This document shows positions 39,696-48,179 of a DNA stretch of 64,000 bases, piece by piece. The position numbers and the translations under genes are program-made. The notes below the pieces were generated by a model, which saw only the letters and a program-made list of their open reading frames with translations, was not told where the DNA came from and searched no databases. Numbering within the stretch: position 1 is the stretch's first letter; every line of letters begins with the position of its first letter. The DNA lies in NCBI RefSeq assembly GCF_015040615.1, contig NZ_CP060402.1, positions 1,240,001 to 1,304,000 of the forward strand, given 5' to 3'. The DNA comes from Microbacterium sp. YJN-G. GTDB lineage: Bacteria > Actinomycetota > Actinomycetes > Actinomycetales > Microbacteriaceae.

Positions 39696-39701
39696 TAGGC
39701 T
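39696..39701 (+). promoter_or_regulatory. -10 box of dxr
   Basis: TAGGCT ends 7 bases before the ATG at 39708. Confidence 0.5.
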
Positions 39702-39707
39702 GGCGGC

Positions 39708-40790
39708 ATGCGTCGCGTCATCGTCCTCGGCTCCACGGGCTCCATCGGCACCCAGGCGCTGGACGTGATCCGCGCCAATCCGCGGCGCTTCGAGCTGGTC
39801 GGGATCTCGGCGGGCTCGAATGCAGAGCTCGTCACCCAGCAGGCCGAGGAGTTCCACCTCGAGCACACCGCCCTGGGTGCAGCCGAATCCGAGCAGCTGG
39901 TGCGCGATGTCGAGGCCGACGTCGTGCTCAACGCGATCACCGGCTCCATCGGCCTGGGCTCCACGCTGGCAGCACTGAAGGCGGGCCGCACCCTGGCGCT
40001 GGCGAACAAGGAGTCGCTCATCGTCGGCGGCGAGCTGGTGCGCTCCGCCGCGGCTGAAGGACAGATCGTGCCCGTCGACTCCGAGCACTCGGCACTCGCC
40101 CAGGCGCTGCGCGCCGGAACACGTGGCGAGGTGCGGCGCCTGGTCGTCACAGCATCCGGTGGTCCGTTCCGAGGCCGCACCCGGACCGAGCTCGCCGAGG
40201 TCACCCCGGAGCAGGCACTCGCCCACCCCACCTGGGACATGGGGCGGATGGTGACCACCAACTCCGCCACGCTCGTGAACAAGGGCCTCGAGGTCATCGA
40301 GGCGCACCTGCTGTTCGACGTGCCCTACGACGACATCGAGGTCGTCGTGCATCCGCAGTCGATCGTGCACTCCATGGTCGAGTTCGTCGACGGCTCGACC
40401 ATCGCCCAGGCCTCACCGCCCGACATGCGCCTGCCCATCTCGCTCGGGCTGGACTGGCCGCACCGCGTCGGGGGAGTGGGGCGACCGCTCGACTGGCGCC
40501 AGGCGACCAGCTGGACCTTCGAGCCGCTCGATGACGAGGCCTTCCCGGCCGTCGCCCTGGCGAAGACCGTCGGGCGCGCGGGAAAGACCTTCCCCGCCGT
40601 CTACAACGCCGCCAACGAGCAGGCCGTCAACGCGTTCCACGAGGGGCGGCTGAGCTTCCTGGGCATCGTCGACACCGTCCAGCGCGTCGTCGACGCGCAC
40701 GACGCCCCGGACGAGCTGAGCGTGGACACGCTCGCGGCGGCTGAGACCTGGGCCCGCAGCCAGGCGGATGCGCTGATCGCATCCGCCTGA
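39708..40790 (+). CDS. dxr: 1-deoxy-D-xylulose 5-phosphate reductoisomerase
   Basis: This NADPH enzyme converts DXP to 2-C-methyl-D-erythritol 4-phosphate, the committed step of the MEP isoprenoid pathway. The 360-residue product has the NADPH loop [28 protein letters not shown], the metal and substrate motif PVDSEHSA, and [12 protein letters not shown]. Length is slightly below average but complete. ispG, a later step of the same pathway, lies 5 kb downstream on the same strand, an order shared with mycobacteria. Confidence 0.97.
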   Translation: MRRVIVLGSTGSIGTQALDVIRANPRRFELVGISAGSNAELVTQQAEEFHLEHTALGAAESEQLVRDVEADVVLNAITGSIGLGSTLAALKAGRTLALANKESLIVGGELVRSAAAEGQIVPVDSEHSALAQALRAGTRGEVRRLVVTASGGPFRGRTRTELAEVTPEQALAHPTWDMGRMVTTNSATLVNKGLEVIEAHLLFDVPYDDIEVVVHPQSIVHSMVEFVDGSTIAQASPPDMRLPISLGLDWPHRVGGVGRPLDWRQATSWTFEPLDDEAFPAVALAKTVGRAGKTFPAVYNAANEQAVNAFHEGRLSFLGIVDTVQRVVDAHDAPDELSVDTLAAAETWARSQADALIASA

Positions 40791-40811
40791 CCGGCGGCAT
40801 CCCACCGTCTC

Positions 40812-40832
40812 GCCGGGCCGCGTCGGCCCGGC
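40812..40832. terminator. Terminator between convergent dxr and the MurE-like gene
   Basis: GCCGGGCC (40812-40819) and GGCCCGGC (40825-40832) form a perfect 8-bp GC stem with a 5-base loop, usable from both sides. Confidence 0.6.
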
Positions 40833-40841
40833 CGGTGAAGG

Positions 40842-42458
40842 TCAGACGCGGTCGTCGTACGGGACCGGCCAGTGCGGCTCGGGCGCCGGCCAGCCGGCGG
40901 CGATGAGCGCCCGCCGGGCGAGCTCGCGGGCGGAGTACGGGGTGCGCACACCGCGGATGTCACGGTAATCCTGGTGGCCGGGGCCGGCCCACAGGATGGC
41001 GTCGCCGTCGCCGACCATGCCCACTGCGGCGACGATCGCCTTCTCGGGCGGTGAGTACTCGTGGATCTCGGCATCCGGCTGCGCGCGCCGCGCCCCCTCG
41101 ATCAGAGTGGCGCGGATCGACGCCGGATCCTCGAAACGCGGGTGGTGATCGGTGACCACGAGGATGTCGCTGCCCTCGACGGCCGTGCGGGCCATGTCGA
41201 ACCGCTTGGTGGCGTCCCGGTCGCCGTCGGCGCCGAACAGCATCAGCACCTTGCCCGGCGTCACGCGCCGCACGGCGGCGAGCGTCTTCTCGAACGCGTC
41301 GGGGGAGTGGCCGAAGTCGACGTAGACGGCCGGGCCGGACTCGCCGGAGATGAACTGGGTGCGACCGGGCAGGTGGGCGACGATCTGGCCGTCGCGCTGG
41401 AACGTCTCGACGAGTCGCTCCCACGCATAGCCCGCCTCGAGCAGCATCACGATCGCCAGCCCCGCGTTCGCGGCCATGTGCTGGCCGATCACCGGCACCA
41501 GGGTGGTGAGGCTGCGCCCCGACGGGCCGGTGAGCGTGAAGACCGTGCCGGCCTGACGCTCGTCGTCGATCGTGACCACCCAGTCCGCAGCCTCCGCGGC
41601 GGCCGGGTCGGCCGCGATCGACGGTGTCCCGACGGTGACCACCGGGATGCCGGAGTGCTCGACCACCCGTGCGCCGAACGGCGAGTCGAGGCTGATCACA
41701 CCGCGGCGTGCGCGCTCTGGGGTGAACAGCGGCAGCTTCGCCTGGAAGTACTCCTCCATGTCGGCGTAGTCGTCGAGGTGGTCGTGGGAGAGGTTCGTGA
41801 AGCCGGCCACGTCGAACACGATGCCGTCGACGCGGTGACGCGACAGCGCCTGGGCGCTCACCTCGACGGCGACAGCCTCGACGGCCCGCTCGCGCATGAG
41901 TGCGAGCAGCGCGTGCATCTCCGACGCCTCCGGCGTCGTCAGCCTCGAGACGATGACCTCTCCGGCGATGTGCCGCTCGGCCGTCGACGACAGGCCCGAG
42001 ACGACGCCGAGCTGGTCGAGGATGCCCTGCAGCAGGTGCGAGACGCTGGTCTTGCCGTTCGTGCCCGTCGTGCCCAGCAGCAGCGGGAGCGGATCGGTCG
42101 CCCCGGTGCCGTAGACCCAGGCGCTCAGGTCGCCCAGCACGGCTCGCGGGTCGTCGACGACCACGATCGGCAGACCGGCGGACGCGGCGATGTCGGCGCC
42201 GTCGGCATCCGTGATGATCGCCACCGCACCCTGCTCGGCCGCCGTCTGCGCGAGCTCGGCGCCATGCCTGTTCACCCCGCGGATGGCGACGAAGGCCTCA
42301 CCGGCCCGCAGGTCGGCGGTGGCGAGGGTGATGCCGCTGAGCTGGACGCCGGTGAGGTCACCGCGCACGTCACGGGCGAAGCGGTCGGCGAGCTCGGTCA
42401 GCGCACGAAGGGGTGGCTCGGCGGGACGGAGCACAGGAGGCAGAGATGTCGTGGTCAT
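40842..42458 (-). CDS. MurE-type Mur ligase
   Basis: This ATP-dependent ligase of the MurE subfamily would add the third residue to UDP-MurNAc-L-Ala-D-Glu. The 538-residue product has the P-loop GTTGTNGKTS, the MurE-like TTPEASEMHALLALM, EVSAQALSRHRVDG and NLSHDHLDDYADMEEYFQAKLPLF (with the carbamylated-lysine position), and the C-terminal domain. The specificity loop reads DHHPRFEDP where diaminopimelate-adding MurE has DNPR. It lies outside any division/cell-wall cluster, so it may be a second copy, or the one that uses another diamino acid such as Lys or Orn. Confidence 0.85.
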   Translation of the reverse strand: MTTTSLPPVLRPAEPPLRALTELADRFARDVRGDLTGVQLSGITLATADLRAGEAFVAIRGVNRHGAELAQTAAEQGAVAIITDADGADIAASAGLPIVVVDDPRAVLGDLSAWVYGTGATDPLPLLLGTTGTNGKTSVSHLLQGILDQLGVVSGLSSTAERHIAGEVIVSRLTTPEASEMHALLALMRERAVEAVAVEVSAQALSRHRVDGIVFDVAGFTNLSHDHLDDYADMEEYFQAKLPLFTPERARRGVISLDSPFGARVVEHSGIPVVTVGTPSIAADPAAAEAADWVVTIDDERQAGTVFTLTGPSGRSLTTLVPVIGQHMAANAGLAIVMLLEAGYAWERLVETFQRDGQIVAHLPGRTQFISGESGPAVYVDFGHSPDAFEKTLAAVRRVTPGKVLMLFGADGDRDATKRFDMARTAVEGSDILVVTDHHPRFEDPASIRATLIEGARRAQPDAEIHEYSPPEKAIVAAVGMVGDGDAILWAGPGHQDYRDIRGVRTPYSARELARRALIAAGWPAPEPHWPVPYDDRV

Positions 42459-42541
42459 ATCCCGTCCATGATCTCACGCGGGATCATCCCGGCCCGGCCG
42501 ACGGGGCGGGCGGGCACAGCCGATTCCTCGATCTGAGGCAC

Positions 42542-42547
42542 TACCGT
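42542..42547 (+). promoter_or_regulatory. -10 box of the RseP/Rip1-like protease gene
   Basis: TACCGT ends 7 bases before the GTG at 42554 and so supports that start over the upstream in-frame codons. Confidence 0.5.
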
Positions 42548-42553
42548 GGTCGG

Positions 42554-43870
42554 GTGGAGATCCTGCTGTATCTGGGCGGCATCCTGTTCATGCTGGTCGG
42601 ACTCGGCCTGTCGATCGGGCTGCATGAGGTGGGCCATCTGGTGCCCGCGAAGCTGTTCGGCGTGCGCGTCGGGCAGTACATGATCGGCTTCGGGCCGCGG
42701 CTGTGGTCCAAGCGCATCGGCGAGACCGAGTACGGCTTCAAGGCGCTGCCGCTGGGCGGCTTCATCTCGATGTCGGGCATGTACCCGCCCTCCGATCGTG
42801 CGGGAGCGGCCAAGGGCCTGTTCGCCTCGCTCGTGCAGGACGCCCGCACGGCCAACGACGAGACGATCGCCGAGGGCGCCGAGGAGCGCGTCTTCTACCG
42901 CCTGCCGGTGTGGAAGCGCATCATCGTCATGCTCGGCGGGCCGGCCATGAACCTCGTCCTGGCGATCGCGATCTTCACCCTGATGGCGTCGGGCATCGGC
43001 ATGCAGCAGGCGAGCACGACGATCTCGGCGGTCAGCGAGTGCGTGATCCCCGCGGGCGCCACCACCCAGCAGGAGTGCACGGATGCCGATCCCGTGGCCC
43101 CGGCCGCGCAGGCCGGCTTCGAACCCGGCGACCGGCTGGTCAGCGTCGGCGGCGAGCCGGTGGCGACGTTCGCCGAGGCCTCGGAGATCATTCAGGCTGC
43201 CCCCGGTCGCGCTCTCGACGTGGTCGTCCTCCGCGACGGGGCGGAGACGAAGCTGACCCTCACCCCCGTCGCCGCGGAGCGAGCCGAGATCGGGGCGGAC
43301 GGCCGCCCGGTCACAGGCGCGGACGGCGAACCGGTCACGCACACGGTGGGCTACGCGGGGGTCACCTCGCAGTACGAGTTCGTGCGTCAGCCGATCGGCA
43401 CCGGCGCCGAGCTCGCATTCCAGCAGACTGGAGCCGTCGCGGGCCTGGTCGCGAATCTGCCCGTCAAGCTGTGGGATGTCGGCGTGTCACTGGTGACAGG
43501 CGCCGAGCGCGATCCGAACGGCCCGCTCAGCGTGGTCGGCGTCGGTCGTATCGCCGGCGAGGTCGCCGCCACCGACGCCCCGGTGCTGAACCGGCTGGCG
43601 GTGCTGCTGAATCTGCTCGCCGCGTTGAACATCGCCCTGTTCGTGTTCAACCTGATCCCGCTGCTGCCGCTCGACGGCGGCCACGTCGTGGTCGCGCTGT
43701 GGGACGGGCTGAAGCGGCTGTGGGCGCGGATGACCGGCAGGCCGCAGCCGCAGCCCGTGGATGCCACCCGGCTGGTGCCGGTCACGGTCGTCGTCGCGGT
43801 GCTGCTGATCGCGATGGCGGCGCTGCTGATCGTCGCCGACCTGGTCAAGCCCATGAACCTGCTCGGCTGA
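42554..43870 (+). CDS. Site-2 intramembrane metalloprotease (RseP/Rip1)
   Basis: This M50 zinc protease cuts transmembrane anti-sigma factors and similar substrates within the membrane. The 438-residue product has the zinc motif HEVGH at residues 24-28 in the first helix, the GXG-like FGPRLWS segment, a PDZ domain (about 155-215, AAQAGFEPGDRLVSVGGEPV), and the third zinc ligand motif LPLDGGH near 373. About four membrane segments are seen. Gene order dxr-(MurE-like)-rseP-ispG parallels dxr-rip1-gcpE of mycobacteria. The start is chosen from the -10 geometry. Confidence 0.93.
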   Translation: MEILLYLGGILFMLVGLGLSIGLHEVGHLVPAKLFGVRVGQYMIGFGPRLWSKRIGETEYGFKALPLGGFISMSGMYPPSDRAGAAKGLFASLVQDARTANDETIAEGAEERVFYRLPVWKRIIVMLGGPAMNLVLAIAIFTLMASGIGMQQASTTISAVSECVIPAGATTQQECTDADPVAPAAQAGFEPGDRLVSVGGEPVATFAEASEIIQAAPGRALDVVVLRDGAETKLTLTPVAAERAEIGADGRPVTGADGEPVTHTVGYAGVTSQYEFVRQPIGTGAELAFQQTGAVAGLVANLPVKLWDVGVSLVTGAERDPNGPLSVVGVGRIAGEVAATDAPVLNRLAVLLNLLAALNIALFVFNLIPLLPLDGGHVVVALWDGLKRLWARMTGRPQPQPVDATRLVPVTVVVAVLLIAMAALLIVADLVKPMNLLG

Positions 43871-43888
43871 GCACGCCCCGGCTTGCGC

Positions 43889-45766
43889 TCAGACGAGCGC
43901 GTGCGCGACGAGCCGCTCCAGCGTGGCGATGCCGTCACGCGACAGGATCGACTCCAGGTGTCCCTGGATGGAGGCGAACCGCTCGCCGCGCAGCGCGTAG
44001 ACGTCACCCGTGACGGCATCCGCCGAGACCTCGGCCGCCCCCACGCGCGTGGTGCCCGGTTCGACCCGGGCCGTGAAGGTGTTGTAGAAGCCGACCGAGG
44101 CATCCTGCCCGAACACCGGCACGACCTTCTGCACGCCTTGGTAAGGGGAATCCAGCGGCACCAGATCGATGCCGACGCCGTCGGCGAGGATCTGATGGCT
44201 CAGGCACACCGCCAGCAGCGGTGTGCCCGCCTCGCGACGGCGGGCGACGACCTGCTGCATGCGCGCGATGCGCGCCGACGCGGCATCGCGCGGATCACCG
44301 GGCCCCGGGCCCGACACGACCAGGTCGGCCGCATCGATGGCCGCGTCGGTCACGGCATCCCAGTTCGCGATCTCCACCTCGAGCCCGAGATGACGCAGCT
44401 GGTGGGCCAGCATGGTCGTGAAGCGGTCCTCGGCATCCACCACGAGCGTGCGCAGACCGGTGAAGTGCCCGGCAGAGTGCGCATCCTGCGGCTGCATCCA
44501 GAAGTCCGCGAGGCGGGTGTTGCGCGAGGCGAGCAGGGCGGCGATCTCCGGATCGTCGGCCAGCCGCGCCGGCGCGGGCGCGTCGTCGTCACGTGCCTCG
44601 GCGGCGTGGTCACGCTCGATCGCGCCGATCGCGCCGAGCACCCCGGCGGCCTTCCCGTGGGTCTCGCTGACCTCGCCCGCCGGGTCGGAGTGCCGCACGA
44701 GAGTCGCCCCGACCGGCACGCGCAGGTGCCCGTCCGCGACGTACGCGGTGCGGATGAGGATCGGCGCGTCCAGGTCGTGACCGCCCTCGGCGTTGGGCGT
44801 GAACAGTGCCGCCACGCCCGAGTAGTAGCCACGAGGGGAGCGCTCGTGGCGGCGGATCACCGCGCACGCGTTCTGCATCGGCGAGCCGGTCACCGTCGGT
44901 GCGAACATCGTCTCGCGCAGGATGTCGCGCGGGTCGAGACGGCTGCGCCCGCGCAGCATGTACTCGGTGTGCGTGAGCCGCGACATCTCCTTCAGATGCG
45001 GACCGGTGATGCGACCGCCGTCGGAGCACACCTGGCTCATCATCTTCAGCTCTTCGTCGACGACCATGAACAGCTCCTCGGTCTCCTTGGTGGAGCTGAG
45101 GAACTCGGTCAGCGATTCGCGGGTCGCTCCGCCGGCGGGGTGACGGAAGGTGCCCGAGATCGGGTTCATGGTGACGATGCCGTCGCGGGCGACCACATGA
45201 GCCTCGGGGCTGGCGCCCACGGCGATCTCGCCGGGGGTGACCACCACGAATGTCCAGTAGGCGCCGCGCTCGTGCTCGAGCAGAGCCCCGAACCAGGTCA
45301 GCGCGGCGATGCGGTCGTTGCACTCGAAGCTCGCGCGGTAGTCGCGGCGAATGACGAAGTTGGCGCCCTCGCCGCGGCCGATCTCGTCGGCGATGACCCG
45401 CTCGACCATCTCGGCGTACTCCTCGTCGGAGATGTCGAAGCCACCACCGCGCAGGTCGATCGGGTCGGTGGGCAGGGCGGACATCAGCTCTGCGGCATCC
45501 AGCCTCTCGTGCTCGCCGACGAGCAGGCAGCGCAGCGGCGTGCCGTCGTCGAGGGCCTCGAAGCCCCGTTCGCGCACCTGCCGGTACGGCACCATCGCGA
45601 ACACCTCGCGGCGACCGTCGGGGCCGTCGAGGGGGATCTCGGCGAGCAGGTCGACGTCGACGACGTCGCCGGTGAGCAGTTCGACGCCCCCGTCGCGGGC
45701 GATGAGCACGAACGAGGCGGCGGGGTCGGCGGCAAGGGCTCGGATGCGATCGGGCAGAGCGGTCAT
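43889..45766 (-). CDS. trpE: Anthranilate synthase, fused TrpE-TrpG
   Basis: One 625-residue chain carries both subunits. Residues 1 to about 400 form the chorismate-binding TrpE part (FVIRRDYRASF, NPISGTFRHPAGG, FMVVDEELKMMSQVC, TGSPMQNACAVI, GYYSGV). The C-terminal glutaminase, from about 435, has VSGPGPGDP, the catalytic Cys521 in LAVCLSHQI, and GHLES. It turns chorismate and glutamine into anthranilate. A phenazine-type PhzE (aminodeoxyisochorismate synthase) has the same layout, but the trp attenuator directly upstream argues for tryptophan synthesis. No other trp gene is nearby. Confidence 0.88.
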   Translation of the reverse strand: MTALPDRIRALAADPAASFVLIARDGGVELLTGDVVDVDLLAEIPLDGPDGRREVFAMVPYRQVRERGFEALDDGTPLRCLLVGEHERLDAAELMSALPTDPIDLRGGGFDISDEEYAEMVERVIADEIGRGEGANFVIRRDYRASFECNDRIAALTWFGALLEHERGAYWTFVVVTPGEIAVGASPEAHVVARDGIVTMNPISGTFRHPAGGATRESLTEFLSSTKETEELFMVVDEELKMMSQVCSDGGRITGPHLKEMSRLTHTEYMLRGRSRLDPRDILRETMFAPTVTGSPMQNACAVIRRHERSPRGYYSGVAALFTPNAEGGHDLDAPILIRTAYVADGHLRVPVGATLVRHSDPAGEVSETHGKAAGVLGAIGAIERDHAAEARDDDAPAPARLADDPEIAALLASRNTRLADFWMQPQDAHSAGHFTGLRTLVVDAEDRFTTMLAHQLRHLGLEVEIANWDAVTDAAIDAADLVVSGPGPGDPRDAASARIARMQQVVARRREAGTPLLAVCLSHQILADGVGIDLVPLDSPYQGVQKVVPVFGQDASVGFYNTFTARVEPGTTRVGAAEVSADAVTGDVYALRGERFASIQGHLESILSRDGIATLERLVAHALV

Positions 45767-45807
45767 CGGTGTCTCCAGGTTGGGGATTCCGGTGCGGAGA
45801 ACACGAA

Positions 45808-45827
45808 GACCGCCCCGGAAGGCGGTC
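45808..45827 (-). terminator. trp attenuator terminator (regions 3 and 4)
   Basis: On the minus strand GACCGCC (region 3, plus 45821-45827) pairs with GGCGGTC (region 4, plus 45808-45814) around TTCCGG, followed by the T-rich TTCGTGTTCT. It lies between the leader peptide and trpE. Confidence 0.8.
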
Positions 45828-45850
45828 GTGGTCTCGTAGGTACGCGAAAC

Positions 45851-45867
45851 ACCGCCTAGAAGGCGGG
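45851..45867 (-). promoter_or_regulatory. trp leader regions 1 and 2 (pause/antiterminator hairpin)
   Basis: On the minus strand CCGCC (region 1, within the last leader-peptide codons) can pair with GGCGG (region 2). Region 2, GGCGGT, can instead pair with ACCGCC of region 3 to prevent termination. Ribosome stalling at the two Trp codons would mask region 1 and favour the 2:3 pairing. Confidence 0.75.
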
Positions 45868-45891
45868 CCACCAGGTGCGGGTCGCGGACAT
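45856..45891 (-). CDS. trpL: trp leader peptide MSATRTWWPAF
   Basis: This 11-codon reading frame encodes MSATRTWWPAF, with tandem Trp codons at positions 7-8, and ends in TAG inside the first hairpin of the attenuator. It is not expected to act as a protein; its translation rate reports charged tRNA-Trp. The start codon lies 7 bases after an extended -10 box, so the leader peptide appears to be translated from a leaderless mRNA with no ribosome-binding site. Confidence 0.85.
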   Translation of the reverse strand: MSATRTWWPAF

Positions 45892-45897
45892 ACCGCG

Positions 45898-45906
45898 AAA
45901 GTACCA
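45898..45906 (-). promoter_or_regulatory. Extended -10 promoter of trpL-trpE
   Basis: The minus strand reads TGGTACTTT (TGn plus TACTTT, the hexamer at 45898-45903), ending 7 bases before the trpL ATG. The ispG promoter diverges about 90 bases away. Confidence 0.6.
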
Positions 45907-45994
45907 CACCGGCGCCCCGGCGCCGCCCCGGGTGACGGCGCAGGATGCCGGCGGCCCGGCGGCGCGCATCCAGCCTGCGTCGATCCTGCGGCGG

Positions 45995-46000
45995 TAGCCT
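45995..46000 (+). promoter_or_regulatory. -10 box of ispG
   Basis: TAGCCT ends 7 bases before the GTG at 46007. Earlier in-frame codons at 46001 and 46004 would fall at or before the expected transcription start. Confidence 0.55.
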
Positions 46001-46006
46001 GTGATG

Positions 46007-47158
46007 GTGCCTGCAGTGAATCTTGGGATGCCGCGCGTCCCCGAAGTCCTCGCTCCTCGTCGCAAGTCCCGTCAGATCCGGGTCGGCAAGGTGCTGGTCG
46101 GCGGCGACGCCCCCGTCAGCGTCCAGTCGATGACGACGACCAAGACGACCGACATCAACGGCACCCTGCAGCAGATCGCCGAGTTGACGGCATCCGGCTG
46201 CGAGATCGTGCGCGTGGCCGTCCCCTCGCAGGACGACGCCGATGTGCTGCACATCATCGCGAAGAAGAGCCAGATCCCGGTGATCGCCGACATCCATTTC
46301 CAGCCTAAGTACGTCTTTCAGGCCATCGACGCGGGCTGCGCGGCGGTGCGCGTGAACCCCGGCAACATCCGCAAGTTCGACGATCAGGTCGGCGCGATCG
46401 CCAAGGCGGCCCAGGCCGCGGGTGTGTCGCTGCGCATCGGCGTCAACGCGGGATCGCTGGATCGCCGCCTGCTGGAGAAGTACGGCAAGGCCACCCCCGA
46501 GGCGCTCGTCGAGAGCGCCGTCTGGGAGGCGTCGCTGTTCGAGGAGCACGACTTCCACGACTTCAAGATCTCGGTCAAGCACAACGACCCGGTCGTGATG
46601 GTCAAGGCGTACCGTCAGCTCGCAGAACGCGGTGACTGGCCGCTGCACCTCGGTGTGACCGAGGCGGGACCGGCGTTCCAGGGCACCATCAAGAGCGCCA
46701 CGGCGTTCGGCATCCTGCTCGGCGAGGGCATCGGCGACACGATCCGCGTGTCGCTGTCGGCCCCGCCGGCCGAAGAGGTCAAGGTCGGCCACCAGATCCT
46801 GCAGTCGCTGAACCTGCGCGAGCGCAAGCTCGAGATCGTCTCGTGCCCGTCGTGCGGGCGCGCACAGGTCGACGTGTACTCGCTGGCCGACGACGTCACC
46901 GAGGGTCTGAAGGACATGACCGTGCCGCTGCGCGTGGCCGTCATGGGCTGCGTCGTCAACGGTCCCGGCGAGGCCCGCGAGGCCGACCTGGGTGTCGCCT
47001 CCGGCAACGGCAAGGGGCAGATCTTCGTCAAGGGCGAGGTCATCAAGACGGTGCCCGAGTCGGAGATCGTGGCCACCCTCATCGAGGAGGCCAACCGCAT
47101 CGCCTCCGAGATGGGCGCCGACGCACCCACCGGCACGGCGCAGGTCGTCACCGGCTGA
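46007..47158 (+). CDS. ispG: (E)-4-hydroxy-3-methylbut-2-enyl-diphosphate synthase
   Basis: This iron-sulfur enzyme of the MEP pathway turns MEcPP into HMBPP. The 383-residue product has the TIM-barrel N-terminal part ([15 protein letters not shown]) and the cluster cysteines in [10 protein letters not shown] and [15 protein letters not shown]. The GTG start at 46007 is chosen because of the -10 box spacing and gives the N-terminus [14 protein letters not shown]. It diverges from the trp leader and follows dxr and rseP in the conserved order. Confidence 0.96.
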   Translation: MPAVNLGMPRVPEVLAPRRKSRQIRVGKVLVGGDAPVSVQSMTTTKTTDINGTLQQIAELTASGCEIVRVAVPSQDDADVLHIIAKKSQIPVIADIHFQPKYVFQAIDAGCAAVRVNPGNIRKFDDQVGAIAKAAQAAGVSLRIGVNAGSLDRRLLEKYGKATPEALVESAVWEASLFEEHDFHDFKISVKHNDPVVMVKAYRQLAERGDWPLHLGVTEAGPAFQGTIKSATAFGILLGEGIGDTIRVSLSAPPAEEVKVGHQILQSLNLRERKLEIVSCPSCGRAQVDVYSLADDVTEGLKDMTVPLRVAVMGCVVNGPGEAREADLGVASGNGKGQIFVKGEVIKTVPESEIVATLIEEANRIASEMGADAPTGTAQVVTG

Positions 47159-47188
47159 ACCGCGACGTAGGCGGCAGTGCCCGTCGCG

Positions 47189-47194
47189 TAGCGT
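47189..47194 (+). promoter_or_regulatory. -10 box of the AlaX-like gene
   Basis: TAGCGT ends 7 bases before the ATG at 47201. Confidence 0.5.
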
Positions 47195-47200
47195 GGGAAC

Positions 47201-48058
47201 ATGCAGCCCACGCGCGTCTCGTTCCCCGATGGCTCCCTCACCGGCGAGGGTGAGGTGCTGATCGTCGATCGCGACAGTGCGGTCATCGTCGTGGACGCCA
47301 CGCCGTTCCACCCCGTGGACCACACCTGGCCGGACCAGCCAGGGGACTCCGGCACGCTGACCGTCGACGGCATCCGGCTCGAGGTGTCCGAGGCCGTCAT
47401 GGCGGCGCTCAGCGACGAGGGCGAGCTCTTCGTCGCCGGCGACATCCCCGTCAAGCGCGGCGCCGCAGGATGGACGTGGCTGGTCGCGCATCGCATCGAC
47501 GGCGGCATCCCCGAGGAGATCGCCCACGGAGTGACGGCCGCGCTCGCCGTGGACGGCGAACGGCGCGCCGAGCTGAGCCGTGGCCACACCGCCTGCCACC
47601 TCGCCTCGCTGGCGCTGGATGCCGCTCTGGCCGACCTGTGGCGCAAGGAGATCGCCGTCGACCCGCTCGGGCACCCCGACTTCGAGGGCAGGGCGAACCA
47701 GACCAGCCGCATCCACGCCGACGGCAGTGTCGACGAGTACCGCCTGGGCAAGAGCCTGCGCAAGGCCGGTTTCGACCCGGAAGGCTTCGCCGAGACCCTG
47801 GCCGCACGAGAGGCGCGCATCGACGAGCTGCTGGCCGAGTGGGTGGCATCCGGCGGGGCGAGCCGGGTCGACGCCGACGGGCCGAGCATCATCGACCGCC
47901 GCTTCTGGCGCTGCGAGCTGCCCGAGGGTGAGGTCGGCTTCCTGTGCGGGGGCACGCACGCGCATTCGCTCGCAGAGTTCGCCTCGATCACGGTCTCGCT
48001 CGACCTGACCGACCCGCAGCTGCTGGTCATGACCACCACGGCCGTTCCCGCCGGCTGA
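47201..48058 (+). CDS. AlaX-like alanyl-tRNA editing protein
   Basis: The 285-residue product looks like a free-standing editing domain related to the second half of alanyl-tRNA synthetase, which removes Ser or Gly from mischarged tRNA-Ala. Zinc-ligand motifs are present but altered: SRGHTACHL in place of the usual HTA-HLL form, and LCGGTHAHS near the C-terminus. The N-terminal region has ATPFHPVDHTWPDQPGD where the family usually has TAFYP-GGGQ. Activity is likely but not certain. It is transcribed from its own promoter after ispG. Confidence 0.75.
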   Translation: MQPTRVSFPDGSLTGEGEVLIVDRDSAVIVVDATPFHPVDHTWPDQPGDSGTLTVDGIRLEVSEAVMAALSDEGELFVAGDIPVKRGAAGWTWLVAHRIDGGIPEEIAHGVTAALAVDGERRAELSRGHTACHLASLALDAALADLWRKEIAVDPLGHPDFEGRANQTSRIHADGSVDEYRLGKSLRKAGFDPEGFAETLAAREARIDELLAEWVASGGASRVDADGPSIIDRRFWRCELPEGEVGFLCGGTHAHSLAEFASITVSLDLTDPQLLVMTTTAVPAG

Positions 48059-48074
48059 GCGGGGGCGCCGCGCT

Positions 48075-48106
48075 GATCCTGACCCCTGCCGATCCTGACC
48101 CCTGCC
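48075..48106. repeat. Tandem 16-bp duplication GATCCTGACCCCTGCC
   Basis: Two identical copies (48075-48090 and 48091-48106) followed by GATCGG lie just upstream of the ECF41-type promoter. This may be a simple slippage duplication or part of a binding site. Confidence 0.6.
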
Positions 48107-48110
48107 GATC

Positions 48111-48137
48111 GGTCACATTCCCGTCGGTCCCGTCGTC
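48111..48137 (+). promoter_or_regulatory. ECF41-type promoter of the oxidoreductase-sigma operon
   Basis: GGTCACA (48111-48117), 16 bases, then CGTC (48134-48137) matches, with one mismatch in the -35, the ECF41 target pattern TGTCACA-N16-CGTC as I recall it. It lies about 43 bases before the ATG at 48180, whose ribosome-binding site AAGGAGG is intact. The sigma gene is the second gene of this operon, so it would activate itself. Confidence 0.6.
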
Positions 48138-48179
48138 TCCTTCATGACGCGCCAGAGCGGCGCACCACAAGGAGGCATC

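Noticed and set aside
43889..47965. A continuous minus-strand reading of 1358 codons across the anthranilate synthase, the trp leader and the antisense of ispG
   Set aside because: Only the part after ATG 45766 resembles a known enzyme. The rest is antisense to ispG and the AlaX-like gene and reflects the scarcity of stop codons at high GC.
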